From: Toxorhynchites rutilus septentrionalis
Taxonomy: Eukaryota > Arthropoda > Insecta > Diptera > Culicidae
Assembly: GCF_029784135.1 (NCBI RefSeq)
Contig: NC_073746.1
Coordinates: 114,698,035 to 114,762,034 of the forward strand
Direction of reading: 5' to 3'
Length of the DNA: 64,000 nucleotides
Shown: one piece after another, positions 48,660 through 59,702 of the stretch
How positions within the stretch are numbered: the stretch's first letter is position 1
Layout: the number at the start of each line of letters is the position of its first letter
Notes under the pieces: generated by a model
Database searches by the model: none
Seen by the model: the letters and a program-made list of their open reading frames with translations, nothing else
Told to the model about the DNA's origin: nothing
Made by a program: the position numbers and the translations under genes

Positions 48660-49045
48660 CAAGAGAGATAATCATTGCAAGGAGGGGCCATGTTTGCATC
48701 AATTGCTGTAAAATTGTCTTTAATACTGGAAGCATTGAGATGACAATGGTTCTGATGGAGTCGGAAACATTAAAACACTTGAAGATTTGATCCAAAAGGT
48801 CAGACAACTTTATAAATCCCGATTGGGAAGTTGAGCTGGACGGAAAAATAGGGACAGTTGGGGTTTTTGATGTCCCCTCGAGTGCTGGGTCGTTCGAAGG
48901 TGAACTATTGCCACGGAAGCCAGGAGGAACCTGATTTTGCTTGTCCGCTGCACTCGATTTTTTAGGCAAGCTAACAGGGGTTATCACCGGAGGGGCTTGT
49001 CCTTGAACTTTGGGAGTGGTCACATTTTTGCGCCGGGGATTCCCT
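48652..49045 (-). pseudogene. 3' part of LINE ORF1
   Basis: About 130 codons ending in SLDV-stop. The frame is open from the element's 5' breakpoint (reading NPRRKNVTTPKVQGQ). It is rich in proline, serine and threonine, then becomes hydrophobic (SIRTIVISMLPVLKTILQQL). ORF1 proteins of this kind bind RNA, but no zinc knuckle is within this remnant. Its stop codon overlaps the ORF2 start by 8 bases (48652-48659), which suggests coupled translation in the intact element. The upstream part is lost by 5' truncation. Confidence 0.72.
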
Positions 49046-49056
49046 AATCATTCATG
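49046..49056. repeat. target-site duplication of the LINE (right copy)
   Basis: Second copy of aatcattcatg, outside the 5' end of the LINE; identical to 44351-44361. Confidence 0.9.
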
Positions 49057-50935
49057 TTGATCATGCGAGCACCAATTTTACCTTCCTCTTATTTCACGTG
49101 TCATCTCATTTATATTCACAGATAACGCCATAACTAAACTGTCTTCAACTAAACCGTTGAAACAAATTTGCACCGAATAAACGCAATTGTGTGAAGATTG
49201 TGTTCAAGATTCACACGATTTTACAAAAAGCATTCTTCTACAACAGGTCCACAGGCGGAGTATGAGCGAAGAATATCGGGTTTATGTTGTTTGCCATGGG
49301 AGAGACTGATTCGCATTGGATGCATTGAGATAATAACACTTAATTGTTGTTCCCCGATCCTCGGCTCATCAGATTGAGTTGAGCGAGAAGGGGTTTTTTT
49401 AGTTCAGACGTGTGAACAGGGCGAAAGTAATTGTGAGATTTGTTGCTGTGAAGCGATTTTATCGATCACCGAGAAGACGCCGTGTGTGAGGACCACGCTC
49501 GAGGATTCGAGTAATTATCTCGATAAAATCTTGGCACAGTTTTGAGCTAGTCTACGAGAGTAACGATCACACGATTATTCCTGTGAGTACATTACCTCCC
49601 CATTTTTAATAAACAATTTTTAAATTATTCATTCCACTCTCGGTTGGGTCGCATTTCAACCGTTATCGACACGATACAATGATGCAAAAGCCAATTTCTA
49701 CTGCGGCGTGTCCCCGACACTATTTTCGACCATGCTTCATAGTGCGTAACCAATCCAATCAGCGTCCATTATATACACTCGGGATGACGTCGGCAGGGAT
49801 AACGAACCTCGTAGTAAATTATTCCAGCGGTTCGGAACAAAATTGATTCAATTTATTTTTTGCATTTTTTTTCTCGTGAATCTATTAATTTTATGTTGTG
49901 TGCGTGGGAGGTGTTGAATGGAGTGCTGGACCATGTCGGAGGGTTGATGGGTAAGTGAATAATTTGGGTTCAAAAGAGGAACGATGAAAATGTTGTATTG
50001 TCAACTTTGTTTTTCGTTTTATGAAAAGCACAAAATAGACCTTTCAATCATCAATTAATCTTTCGATTATTACTCAGATACAATGTCTTAATTATTTGGT
50101 TGAATAACCTCCTGTGTGTTCCGAAAGTGGAATTTGTTGACAGATTGTTCCAATCGTCAAACAAAAAAATCAAATTAACCCCACAATATACTTCGCACCA
50201 TTTGATGGAAGATCCTACAAAATCGCATCGAACGCTTACCGATGCTTATTAATTCGAGAGAACAAAGCATCGAAAGGGTAATGCTAAGATCCAGGCGAAT
50301 CATCAACACCGACTAGAAAAAATCGCCTTTGATAAAAACAAAACAATGTCCTGTGTTTGGCGGGTTCAACAGCGGTGCTAAAACCTGTCGAAACCGTTAA
50401 TACTGATAATACTCCATTAGACGCTGCAAAATTGTCATGAAAACAATTGAATTGTAGATTCGTGAAATTTCTTGGTATTCGACCGAAACACCAAATTTGA
50501 CTATATTTTCGCATTAATGAGTCGCGTTCTGATTCAATTGCGCTTTTCTAAATACAAAAATGTAGGAACGTATGAAAAGGATTATTATTGCTTATGTGGA
50601 GTTGTTACCCCCCCCCCCCCCATTTTTTTCCCAGTTTAATTTTTTTATTTTGTTTTTTTGCGATATTGTCAGGGCTGATCATGCTTAAAGTCCGTGGAAG
50701 AAAAGTTGAAGCAGTCACTCAGGGAAAATAGTGACAATACAACACACAGCAAAAAACATATCGAGGATTATGAAGCACTACTTCTTGTCAAAATAGATGA
50801 TAAGGTTTCAGTGACTATCCCAATCCCCAGATCTCAATCATTGTGGACAATATTTGATGACAAAATTCCTATGTATTCATGGAAAAAACTGAATTATTTT
50901 CGGTGGAATGCTTCTACAGAATGGAATGTGATTCT
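49057..50935. other. no recognised gene; poly-C tract
   Basis: Single-copy-looking sequence. A run of 14 C lies at 50608-50621. A 96-residue plus-strand frame (50694-50984) begins MEEKLKQSLRENSDNTT; I do not recognise it, and its end runs into family D head sequence. Confidence 0.4.
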
Positions 50936-51010
50936 TCTAAACTTGAAGGATGTTGTCCAAGACACGGTCGAGTTGTTAGCTTAGGACTAAGAAATTATTA
51001 CCGGCGAGCA
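50936..51010 (+). repeat. solo head of family D
   Basis: gatgttgtccaagacacggt followed by gagttgttagcttaggacta parallels the family D head (palindromic tgtc...gaca, then a gacgtagaacta-like phrase). No matching tail nearby. Confidence 0.5.
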
Positions 51011-51460
51011 TAAACGTTAATTTAAAAAAAAACGATTCGAAAAGCAGTCGAAAGTTAAATAAATTAAGTGAATTGTCAAATTAAGTTTTAAGATTAACAT
51101 GTACTTTTGATCGTCAGCAATCCAGAACGACAATGAAACATTAAACACATTGAATTTCCAAGTAGTTTTTCAGTGTCTCTTAACAAAATTGCAACACTAG
51201 AAGCGTTGTTGTTTCGCTACGATTTCCACACAAAATAATTCACTATACTATGTAGTACCTTTCGCAGAACGGCAGCAGAAAATCCGAACCGCTTCCACAG
51301 TTTTATACCGAAGAACACAGCTCTTTTCTTGACAGCCGACTTGAAATGCGCTGCATTTACGTCTCTTTCAACCCGTAAACATTCGAGCATCCCGAACATT
51401 GAATGATCGATAGGAAAAAGTCACAAATGAGTACGAACACAATACAAAATACAACAAATC

Positions 51461-52144
51461 AATTCTCGCGTAACTTTTGAAAAGGTCCTATGTAACATTC
51501 ACATCAACTCGAGAAAAACGAAGTTAAAGGCCGGAACATTGTTCCGCGAATTGTTTCAAAAGGAAACGATCTTTATTACTACTTTTACCATTATCAGCCA
51601 ATAATAACTCTGGAAAACCAATCGAAACTGTTGTAATGTGATTTTAGTTTGAAATTGAAGCCCCCGAGCGAAAAATGTTACATTGGACGTTTTGACGGAC
51701 GGCTTCGTACATTGGACAAATTACGTTGCACGATGAAAATTTGAAAATAACTACTGAACAACGATCCAAACACTTGCACTTCGTGCTAAAAGCAGATCTT
51801 TATTGTTATCACTCGTAGAATTGCACTAAAAAAGGTATCTACATCCGAGAATAACAAAACCTCAAAATGTCCGAAGTGCGACTTCGTGTTGTTTTGATTG
51901 CTTTGTTACTTCGGACTTATCGAACGTTAGAGGAAAGTGGCGTCCGAAGTAACAGTTGAGTGCTTAAAATTAGAATCTGTACATTGGACATATTTTGTAT
52001 CGGTGATAAAAAGGTGAAAAGGATAGATACTTGAACGGTTGTTTTCGCAATGCGTTCAATGATTGAGAACTAATGGTGTGCATCCATTAACTCGATTTGT
52101 TTACATTTGCTACTTAGGACCTTTTCAAAAGTTACGCGAGAATT
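51461..52144. mobile_element. 684-bp MITE with 29-30-bp inverted ends
   Basis: The ends aattctcgcgtaacttttga (51461 on, 30 bp) and its perfect inverse (52116-52144) bound an element without coding capacity. Inside, the phrase gtacattggac occurs twice and a tgttacttcggac/gtccgaagtaaca inverted pair lies at 51911-51955. I could not identify a clear target duplication. Confidence 0.8.
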
Positions 52145-52184
52145 CACTATTTATTACTTGGGATATTACCTGCATCGAATTTTC

Positions 52185-54085
52185 TGAAAAAAATTATAGG
52201 AGGTTGTGCTCAAGACACAACCGCATTGTTGACGTAGAACTACGCTGTGGTTTAATTCAAGTCGCTTGTTATAACTGCGGATATTATTTCATAATGCAAC
52301 GAAAATTTTGAAATAACCATTCTACCAGTTTGGTTGCCCTGAAATGTTTTTTTTATTGTAGAATCAGTTGACGATTTTTGTTTGATGATTCATTCTTGTG
52401 CTCGCAGAACAATACGTGCTCGATACTTGCTACTTGCTAATGGCAAGCGAAACCAAATCACATACAAAATTCCAGAACGACATTTACTTTCTTGGTGACC
52501 AAATAAACGAAATAAACTCTATCTGTTAATCTCAACAACCTCGAAAAGAGTAGCACTGCTTCATTATGATCAAGATAAGCGCAAATGAAATCCTAGTTGA
52601 AAGCAGTTTTGCGACTGACACGCGAGCTCAAATAAATTAATAACTTAATATAACTTATTGAATAACCTGGTATTCCCCAAATAATTTTTTGGTGTACAAC
52701 CTTAACACCTGCTTCACCATAGCGTCAGTTCAATGCATTGATGACAGAAAACAAACAATGTTAACTGCTTTAAAAAGGCTGAATATTTGCCTCAGCAGAG
52801 ATTCATTACTATTATCGTAGCGTAAATATTTACCTCCCGCTATCTTTCCTCCTTGTTTATATTTATCATTACGACTGCATAATTTGCAACACCAAACAAT
52901 CGTCAATAATAGCATAAAAAATTAGGCGATTGTTGCATCGTTACAGGGCCAATGCACACGGGAGCAGATATAAATGGGGTTTAAGCGTAGCGAAGATGCA
53001 CTATTGTTACGTACGGGTTATGAAGCACGCACGTACGCACGCAAATATCAATATATATCGATGGCTTGAAGCAACCAAATATACACGCACTCATCTCCGT
53101 TTTGCGCTCTTCTCAACAGAAGCCCTTTCTGTTAATATTTCCAGTCTAGATTAGCTTTTTTGTCATCCTTTGTGGAGAGTGTTTTCCTACCGTCATGCGA
53201 AACCATATCTCTGACAAAATTCCAGAACATTTATTTTCTTGGTGATCTGACGATAGCCTAGCTTGATGATTCCCCACACAATTTTGTAGGTCAGAACCTT
53301 AATGCAATGGCGTCATTTTGATGCAATTATTGTAATGCCAGAGACATCAGCGAGTGAGTAATTTGGTCGCGTCCACAGCTCAATCCGAAACGAAGACATG
53401 TGATGACGCAAAACAAGAAACAAGAAACGATATTCATTGCTTTGAATACAGTACGATACTAAAAGTTTGCCTTTCTTCCTTGCTTGAGACTTTAAACTTC
53501 TTCAGTTCATTCGTCTCTATCCTTCAAAAAGGCCATTAGAAATCTTTACTTTATCCATAATATTAGTCCTCCACCCTTATTGCCTTGAGAAAGGCGATCC
53601 CTCGCCATCCAGCACGCCCAGCAACGATGTTGTTCAGTCGATTTCCTCACGAAGAATGAAAGTTTGCCTCAGCGAGATCCACTGTTTATACTCTAGGCAA
53701 ATATTCCCCTTCGTTCTTCTTCTTTTCCTTTGTTCACGGAGAATTTACATCTTACGATTTCCCCTTCGTTGCTCGTCGATAAGTTGCTCGTTATTGACAG
53801 CTCTGTTCGGGAAAGTACACAAATGGACAGAACAAATGTATGAGGAAATGAGAATGCTTCCAATTTTCATCAATTTAAACCATATACAGACTATGGGATT
53901 GTAATGTATAGCATATCAAACAAATCCGATAAATCCGGAATCCGGAATTTCCTATTCGTTTGGTATATAAATCGCCAAAATCCGATCGCGACAAAAATAG
54001 TTATTAATGTTAACTTTATTTCATAAAAACGTGACCTGTTTTCTGATTTGGCACCCTTAATGAAAGACGTAGTTCTACGTCAAAA
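52185..54085 (+). mobile_element. family D copy
   Basis: Head gttgtgctcaagacacaacc then gacgtagaactacg at 52212-52255; tail gacgtagttctacgtc at 54066-54081, preceded by ttctgatttggcaccctt, as in the 22-23 kb copy. The interior near 53837-54060 matches 22880-23080. Phrases in 52780-52840 recur at 53660-53710, suggesting internal duplication. No frame with a recognisable domain. Confidence 0.58.
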
Positions 54086-54815
54086 AAAAAAACTCTTCGG
54101 TAGAAATTTTTGGTGGCTCTGAAAATAACCGAATGGTTTGCGTGGATTTGTACAAGCAGCTGAAGATGGTTGATTCAAGATTCATTCTTGTTCTCGCGAG
54201 TACTATATACAAGCTGGTCATATGTGCACTGCATGAAATATACATCGCTAACGATTTTCTTCCTCCTTGCTATAACAGCTATCGTTGCGTTCTTCGCTTT
54301 GTCGATACACAATCGGTTATAGGCGATTTTACATTTGTTCCGTCTCCAGTCCACATTTTTTGGTCGCTTCAATCTTATTCAATCTTAGACAATTCAATAT
54401 ACAACGCATAAAACCAACAAGAATGTGTGTGTGTGTCATGCAAAAATACCCACGCACTCTCTCTTAACCAGACGACGAACAAAATCGCACCGCGGTGTGA
54501 CATCAAGCGTATCAAGAAAATTCTTTGTGTTTGATATAAATATTAAGAAATACTGCACGATACGCTGGAACGAGACTGGGTAACAGTAATTGGGAGCGAC
54601 TTCTATACCTGATGAGTTGCAAGTTAAAATATTTTCTGGGAATGCTTCCAATTTTGTAAATCCGACTAGAGAATCGTGATCTTTCTTGGGAATTTCCGAA
54701 TTGATTGGTATGCAAATCATTGAAAAAATTCGTTCGCATCAAAATATGTCAAAACTATTTCATAAAAACGTGACATATTTTCCGATTTGACACCCTTACT
54801 GTAAAACGAAGTTTT
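54086..54815 (+). mobile_element. second, partial family D unit
   Basis: Starts after the tail of the preceding unit. It contains agcagctgaagatggttgat and ttcattcttgttctcgcga, which recur near 43110 and, inverted, near 56080-56120. It ends with another tail-like motif at 54770-54810 (ttccgatttgacaccctta, then gaagttttacgtc). It forms a head-to-tail pair with the copy before it. Confidence 0.5.
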
Positions 54816-55035
54816 ACGTCAAATATCGGCACCTTGTATCTTACCAGTATTCGTCTAATATTATGTTCAATGCCCCAATCGTTGCTGGTTTACCGTATAG
54901 ATGAGATGCTTTAAATCAAGAAATCTAGAGATGTAAAATCACACGATCTAGGCGGCCAATTTACAGGCCCAAAACAAGAAATTATTTGCTTGCTTTCGTC
55001 TCTCAATTGGTCTACTGTTTCACGATCTGTATGTA
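54816..55035. other. no recognised feature
   Basis: Short AT-rich spacer between family D and a family B foldback element. Confidence 0.35.
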
Positions 55036-55037
55036 TA

Positions 55038-55515
55038 CAGCCATTCCATGCCAAACCGATATAGTGGTTCTCAGATTTTTAATAAAATCGGTAGTTTTGT
55101 TCCTTATCGCAAAATATTAGAACCGTAATTTTTGATTTTTTCATTAGGGTGCCCATTTCCGTGGTCCGAAAAATTATTTTCCCCGTTTTTACAAAAATCA
55201 CTTCTTTAAAAAAAATTAGTACTATTGAACCACTGGGCCGATTGAGATGATCCATATATCAAACTGTCAATAAGTTAGTCTTCTTTGAAAAAAAAAATAT
55301 TACACAAAATTTTCGTAATTTTCGATTGTATTTAGTTCACATGGTCTTCTATTTTTTTATATTTTTTCTTGAAGGCTGAGGTTTTGTTACATAACATATC
55401 CAAAAACCAGAGGATATGATATTTTAAAAGACTAACTCATTGGCGTCAATTTGATAACTACTACCACTTTTTACGGTATCTGAAACCGCTGTGTAGGTTT
55501 GGCAATTAATGGCTG
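55038..55515. mobile_element. short foldback family B element
   Basis: The ends cagccattccatgccaaacc and (inverse) cagccattaattgccaaacc are flanked by TA (55036-55037 and 55516-55517). It includes the family B phrase ttagggtgcccatttccgtg and a cttgaaggctgaggttttg phrase near 55370 that matches 36415-36440. At 478 bp it looks like a deletion derivative of the 36-38 kb element. Confidence 0.75.
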
Positions 55516-55889
55516 TATAGGTACCTGCTTGAAAACCTATCTCAGACATAATTGGTCAGCAATTTTAGCATGATGCATGATGCGTTGGCTGGCAGCGGGA
55601 ATACTATAAATATTGTGATCGCGCTCTGGCCAACTTCAGTTTCTATTGTGCTAAAGAAACAAGCAAAGCAAAAAGAAATATAAACTAGGCGCGTTTCGAC
55701 AACAATTTCGTCTTCAGCCAACATTCACATACGGAGATTTTGCCCGACATGAAGTCTGCGAGCGAAAGGGTCGTTTGCGCGCTGGCATTGAAAGAAATCA
55801 CAGCGCAGCGCAATTTTGATCTTTTTAAAACTTTTGTTTTCTTTAATCTGGCTACCGATTAAATCGAGGTAAAGCCTACCGCGTCGGTT

Positions 55890-57475
55890 TTCATGCCGTT
55901 AGATGGAGAGTGTTTGTATATGATTGAATCGCTCAAATACTTTGTTGTTTATGCGTTTCCAACTGTAGATAATGGTTATAGTGGAACAAATATTACAACG
56001 CCTGTGCCTACAGTGGATATTTGTAAGAAGAGATGTATACTGGTAATAATGACACGCGAATCTCGTGTATTGGTCTCGTGAGAACAAGAATGAATCAGTT
56101 ATCAACCGTCTTCAGCTGTGTCTTAATAAACTTCTTAATAAACAAACTTTATTAAGGCCATCAGTATATAGTTTTGATTTATTTTGAAAATTTCTATACA
56201 TTCTAAAATAATTTTATAAGTAATGAATATACACTCGATAAAAAAATAGAGGAACAGAGTGCGAAGTCGAAAATTTTAAGGGATTTTTTATACGCTGTAA
56301 CTTCATGAAAAATCAACGCATATCGATGTACATCATTTTGAAGCTACAACTTTCAGGTACTAGAATATTTTACGTACATATTTTTATCTTGGTGTGTGTA
56401 GGTGTAGTGGGAAATAATATCGGGAAGAAATGAAAAATCTATTTTTCTCTGGTTTTTAAAGATTTTCTGGACCATACAGAGATATTGCAGTTTGAATGAA
56501 AAATTACCTCTTCGTCTTTAATGATGAATAATTAAATAAACAACCATCGCATCGCAAATCGAAAGGCATTTTTAAACTCCAATAAATTCTACACTAGGAT
56601 AATTTGTTACTTTGACGAAAAGAAAATTATTAAAATTTGCATCGATTTCAAAAAAGAGCAAAAACAGGATTTTTATAGTGCTTTACAAAATCCACTGTTA
56701 TTCTGTAAATATCGCAGTAACTTCTGATGTTTGCAGGAAATTTTTTAGTCTAGTGTATTCCCTAAACATTTGTGAACGTTTCATATTGATAGATTCAGTT
56801 TTTGAGCCGATTTTTCAAAGTTTGGTGTAAATTAGAGAAGCATTTAATCCCAAATCGTATCAGAAGTACAAAATCCTACGCGACTCTCAGAATGACCGAT
56901 TCGAATGAACTACGCAGACATGGAACTAAACTGTTGTCCTTGAGAAAGACCATTTGGGAGATATCGTTTCCGCTGTCGTCTGGTCGCTAGCTGGATGACT
57001 GATGACTGGATGACAAGAACGACTAATTAACAACGTTTCGTGAATTTGATTAACTCAATTTTCGTTAATTTGAGCATTGTTTCCGGGTCAAAAATGGCGC
57101 CGAAGTGCAATGCATCTCAAGCCGAATGTGAAGAAAGTATTTTTTTAAGCATCGGTTGCTGCCACCGTCAACCACACAACCGAGTGTTGCAAGTGTAATG
57201 CTGTTAAGTGATACTAGGAAACTACTTGGATATGCAATAAGCTCAATGATTCTGTGTTGCTATAAACAGCGAGTAATCAACAGTTCGTGTTGATACTGAG
57301 GTTTTTTATTATTTAGCGACTCGTACGTGCTCCTCACTGAGTGCAATCATTCATATATCGGTCCCGGTCAGTGCTAACAAATATTTTAAATAAAGTGTTT
57401 CATTTTTAAATTTATGGCGTTTGTTGTCGCCGGCACTAATTTCGTAGTCCTACGTTAACAAAGCGGTCGTGTTTT
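55890..57475 (-). mobile_element. family D copy, inverted
   Basis: Read on the minus strand the head is at 57475-57430 (gtgtccaaaacacgaccgct, then aacgtaggactacga), and a body phrase ctgaagacggttgataactg with ttcattcttgttctcacga lies at 56120-56080. Orientation is opposite to the copies at 52-54 kb. Interior has only short frames. Confidence 0.48.
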
Positions 57476-58163
57476 GGACACTAATTGATTAGTACGGAAT
57501 GTATGAATTGGAATTTCCGCTCATCGTTCTACGGTAGCTTGAATGATTCGCTCACTATGCAGATTATAACGACTATAAAATGGCATAAATTTATGAAACT
57601 GATTTTTCGCAGAGAAAAAAAATCTATGATTTGTATTTGTTGTACTTGAAGAGAGTTGTGACGATAAACTCCATTTGCATATGAAAGAGCCGCTAAACTT
57701 TCTGTGTCTTACCAGTCGACTCGTAACCATTCTGATGATTCTGATGATCATTTGGACAAAATACTTTTCCGCTGGACTGATTCCGAGAGTTTTGAATTTC
57801 TCAAAAACGTGTAAAGGTCACTGACGACATGCTAGGATGTATCCAATTTTCTCAATCGTATGACATGAGTTTACGAGTTTCACATACAACAACTTGAAGT
57901 CGATTAAAAGACGCTGTTGATTGCTTTCTCTTATCATCGAGATTTGCGCTCTCGGAATTTAGGTCGGAATGTCAGACGATGCATGGAGAATATTATTCAG
58001 ACATTATGCTGCGACATTGAGGGGAGTAAATTTGTTGCAATTATCCAAATTTGGAGAGAAACAACAATATCAACGAGAACGAATTTGTAGTCCGAAATTT
58101 GTCAAAAATTCATTGACCAACTACAATATAGCTTGGGTAGCTTTCATTCTGGTATTGGAGTGC
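57476..58163. other. no recognised gene
   Basis: Short frames only. The 174-residue frame beginning at 57969 is mostly an artefact of the trinucleotide-type repeat at 58164. Confidence 0.45.
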
Positions 58164-58311
58164 CACTACTACTACAACTACTACTACAACTACTACTACA
58201 ACAACAACTACTACTACAACAACTACTACTACTACAACAACTACTACTACTACAACTACTACTACTACAACTACTACTACAACTATTACTACAACTGCTA
58301 TTACAACTACT
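58164..58311. repeat. ACT/ACA microsatellite
   Basis: About 148 bp of mixed ACT and ACA triplets, ending some 30 bp before the D37E element. It creates low-complexity frames (Tyr/Asn-, Leu/Gln- and Ser/Cys-rich) on both strands, none of which should be read as a gene. Confidence 0.95.
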
Positions 58312-58340
58312 TGCTAATTCGACTTGCCCCGGTGTACCTA

Positions 58341-59642
58341 AAGTCTGCTTCATTTAATATTGGAACAAATTCTTTTGCTCATTGTGGCGCTCTTAGTGGA
58401 CGGATTTGGAAACTTTTTTCACCCACGTGTCGGGAAATTCATTACCTTTCACCATGTATTTATGTCATAACACCAAACGATAGCATTTTGTAAACAACCG
58501 CCATGGAAGCCGAACGGAGAGATAAAATTGTGCACAGTTTTCTTGAAAATCCATTGTTGTCGGCATCTAAGCTAGCTAAACAGCTTAAAATGCCCAGAAA
58601 TACCGTATGGCGTGTTATCAAGCAGTACAAGGAAACATTGACGACGGCTCGGAAGCCGCATTCGAAGCGTCGGAGTGGAACTGTCGACCGGAAACTGCGT
58701 GGGAAAGTCATCAAGGCCGTCAAGAGGAATCCCAATCTTTCAGACCGCGATTTGGCCAATAAGTTCCAGGCCGCTCACAGTACGGTGCGACGAATTCGTC
58801 TCCGGGAAGGAATAAGGTCATTCCGAGCCAGCAAACAGCCAAATCGGACGCTGAAGCAGAACAATGTGGCCAGAATCCGTGCTCGAAAGCTGTACGACCA
58901 AGTGCTGACCAAGTTCGACGGATGTATTCTGATGGACGATGAGACCTACGTGAAGGCGGACTTTGGGCAAATCCCAGGTCAAAAATTTTATTTGGCGAGG
59001 GCTCGGGGGGATGTACCTGCAAAATTTAAGTTCGTGTTTGCGGATAAATTCGCCCGCAAGTACATGATTTGGCAGGGGATATGCAGTTGTGGACAGAAAA
59101 CCAAAGTCTTTCTCACTGACAAGACAATGAAATCAGAAGTCTACAAAAAAGAGTGCCTACAGAAACGGATTCTGCCGTTTATTCGTGCCCACGACCGTCC
59201 AGTAATATTTTGGCCGGACCTCGCAAGCTGCCATTACAGCAAAACGGTTATGGAATGGTACGCAACGAACGGGGTCAGCGTAATACCGAAGGACCTCAAC
59301 CCCCCAAACTGCCCCCAGTTCCGGCCGATAGAGAAATACTGGGCAATCACGAAGCGGAGGCTTAAGGCAAAGGGAAAACTTGTTAGGAACATGACTCAAA
59401 TGAAGAACTGGTGGAATCAAATCGCCAAAACGGTGGACGAAAAGGGTGTGCGCCGCCTAATGTGCCGTATTACGGGAAAAGTACGAGAATTTCTTCGAAA
59501 CAGCAATGAATAATAAACAGCAATTTTTTATGAAAAAGTAAAGAAAATGCTACATTTGTATGAAAAACAAATTATGAATTCGTTAATAAATGACTGAACT
59601 ACACGCAATTGTTTGTGTTCCAATATTAAATGAAGCAGACTT
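58341..59642 (+). mobile_element. intact-looking D37E Tc1-type transposon, copy 2
   Basis: A 1,302-bp element with perfect 27-bp inverted repeats (58341-58367 and 59616-59642), flanked by TA at 58339-58340 and 59643-59644. It carries one uninterrupted transposase. Perfect ends, target duplication and an open gene together mean a young insertion that could still be mobile. It is related to, but clearly a different subfamily from, the 1.2-kb copy: its terminal repeats are unlike and shorter. Confidence 0.93.
58503..59513 (+). CDS. D37E transposase, complete
   Basis: 336 residues, the normal length for Tc1-type transposases; nuclear cut-and-paste enzyme acting on the 27-bp ends. Two helix-turn-helix segments (about residues 18-45 and 78-104) would bind the ends. 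The catalytic triad is visible: MDDETYVKADF (D145 or D146), FWPDLASCHYSK (D239) and RPIEKYW (E277), with 37 residues between the last two. The ATG sits in a strong context (ccgccatgg), and the TAA stop overlaps an AATAAA signal at 59512-59517. No stop, frameshift or missing key residue is seen. Whether it is expressed cannot be judged here. Confidence 0.93.
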   Translation: MEAERRDKIVHSFLENPLLSASKLAKQLKMPRNTVWRVIKQYKETLTTARKPHSKRRSGTVDRKLRGKVIKAVKRNPNLSDRDLANKFQAAHSTVRRIRLREGIRSFRASKQPNRTLKQNNVARIRARKLYDQVLTKFDGCILMDDETYVKADFGQIPGQKFYLARARGDVPAKFKFVFADKFARKYMIWQGICSCGQKTKVFLTDKTMKSEVYKKECLQKRILPFIRAHDRPVIFWPDLASCHYSKTVMEWYATNGVSVIPKDLNPPNCPQFRPIEKYWAITKRRLKAKGKLVRNMTQMKNWWNQIAKTVDEKGVRRLMCRITGKVREFLRNSNE

Positions 59643-59702
59643 TAATTAGAGAGAAACGCTAACTTCCACCCTTCCAGCTTATGAGGAGGGAAATATCTCA
59701 TA

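Larger units (their letters stand above)
44362..49045 (-). mobile_element. RNase H-bearing non-LTR retrotransposon, 5'-truncated
   Basis: A 4,684-bp LINE on the minus strand, bounded by 11-bp target duplications and ending in an A-rich tail with AATAAA-like signals. The order is a partial ORF1, ORF2 (endonuclease, reverse transcriptase, RNase H, Cys/His cluster), then a 3' region that includes a copied piece of ORF2. An RNase H after the reverse transcriptase places it among the I, LOA or Loner type clades; I cannot choose between them. Related remnants lie at 20790-21310 and 29863-31868. Confidence 0.92.

Noticed and set aside
57969..58493. 174-residue frame rich in Tyr and Asn
   Set aside because: It is created by the ACT/ACA microsatellite at 58164-58311; equally long low-complexity frames exist in other frames and on the other strand.
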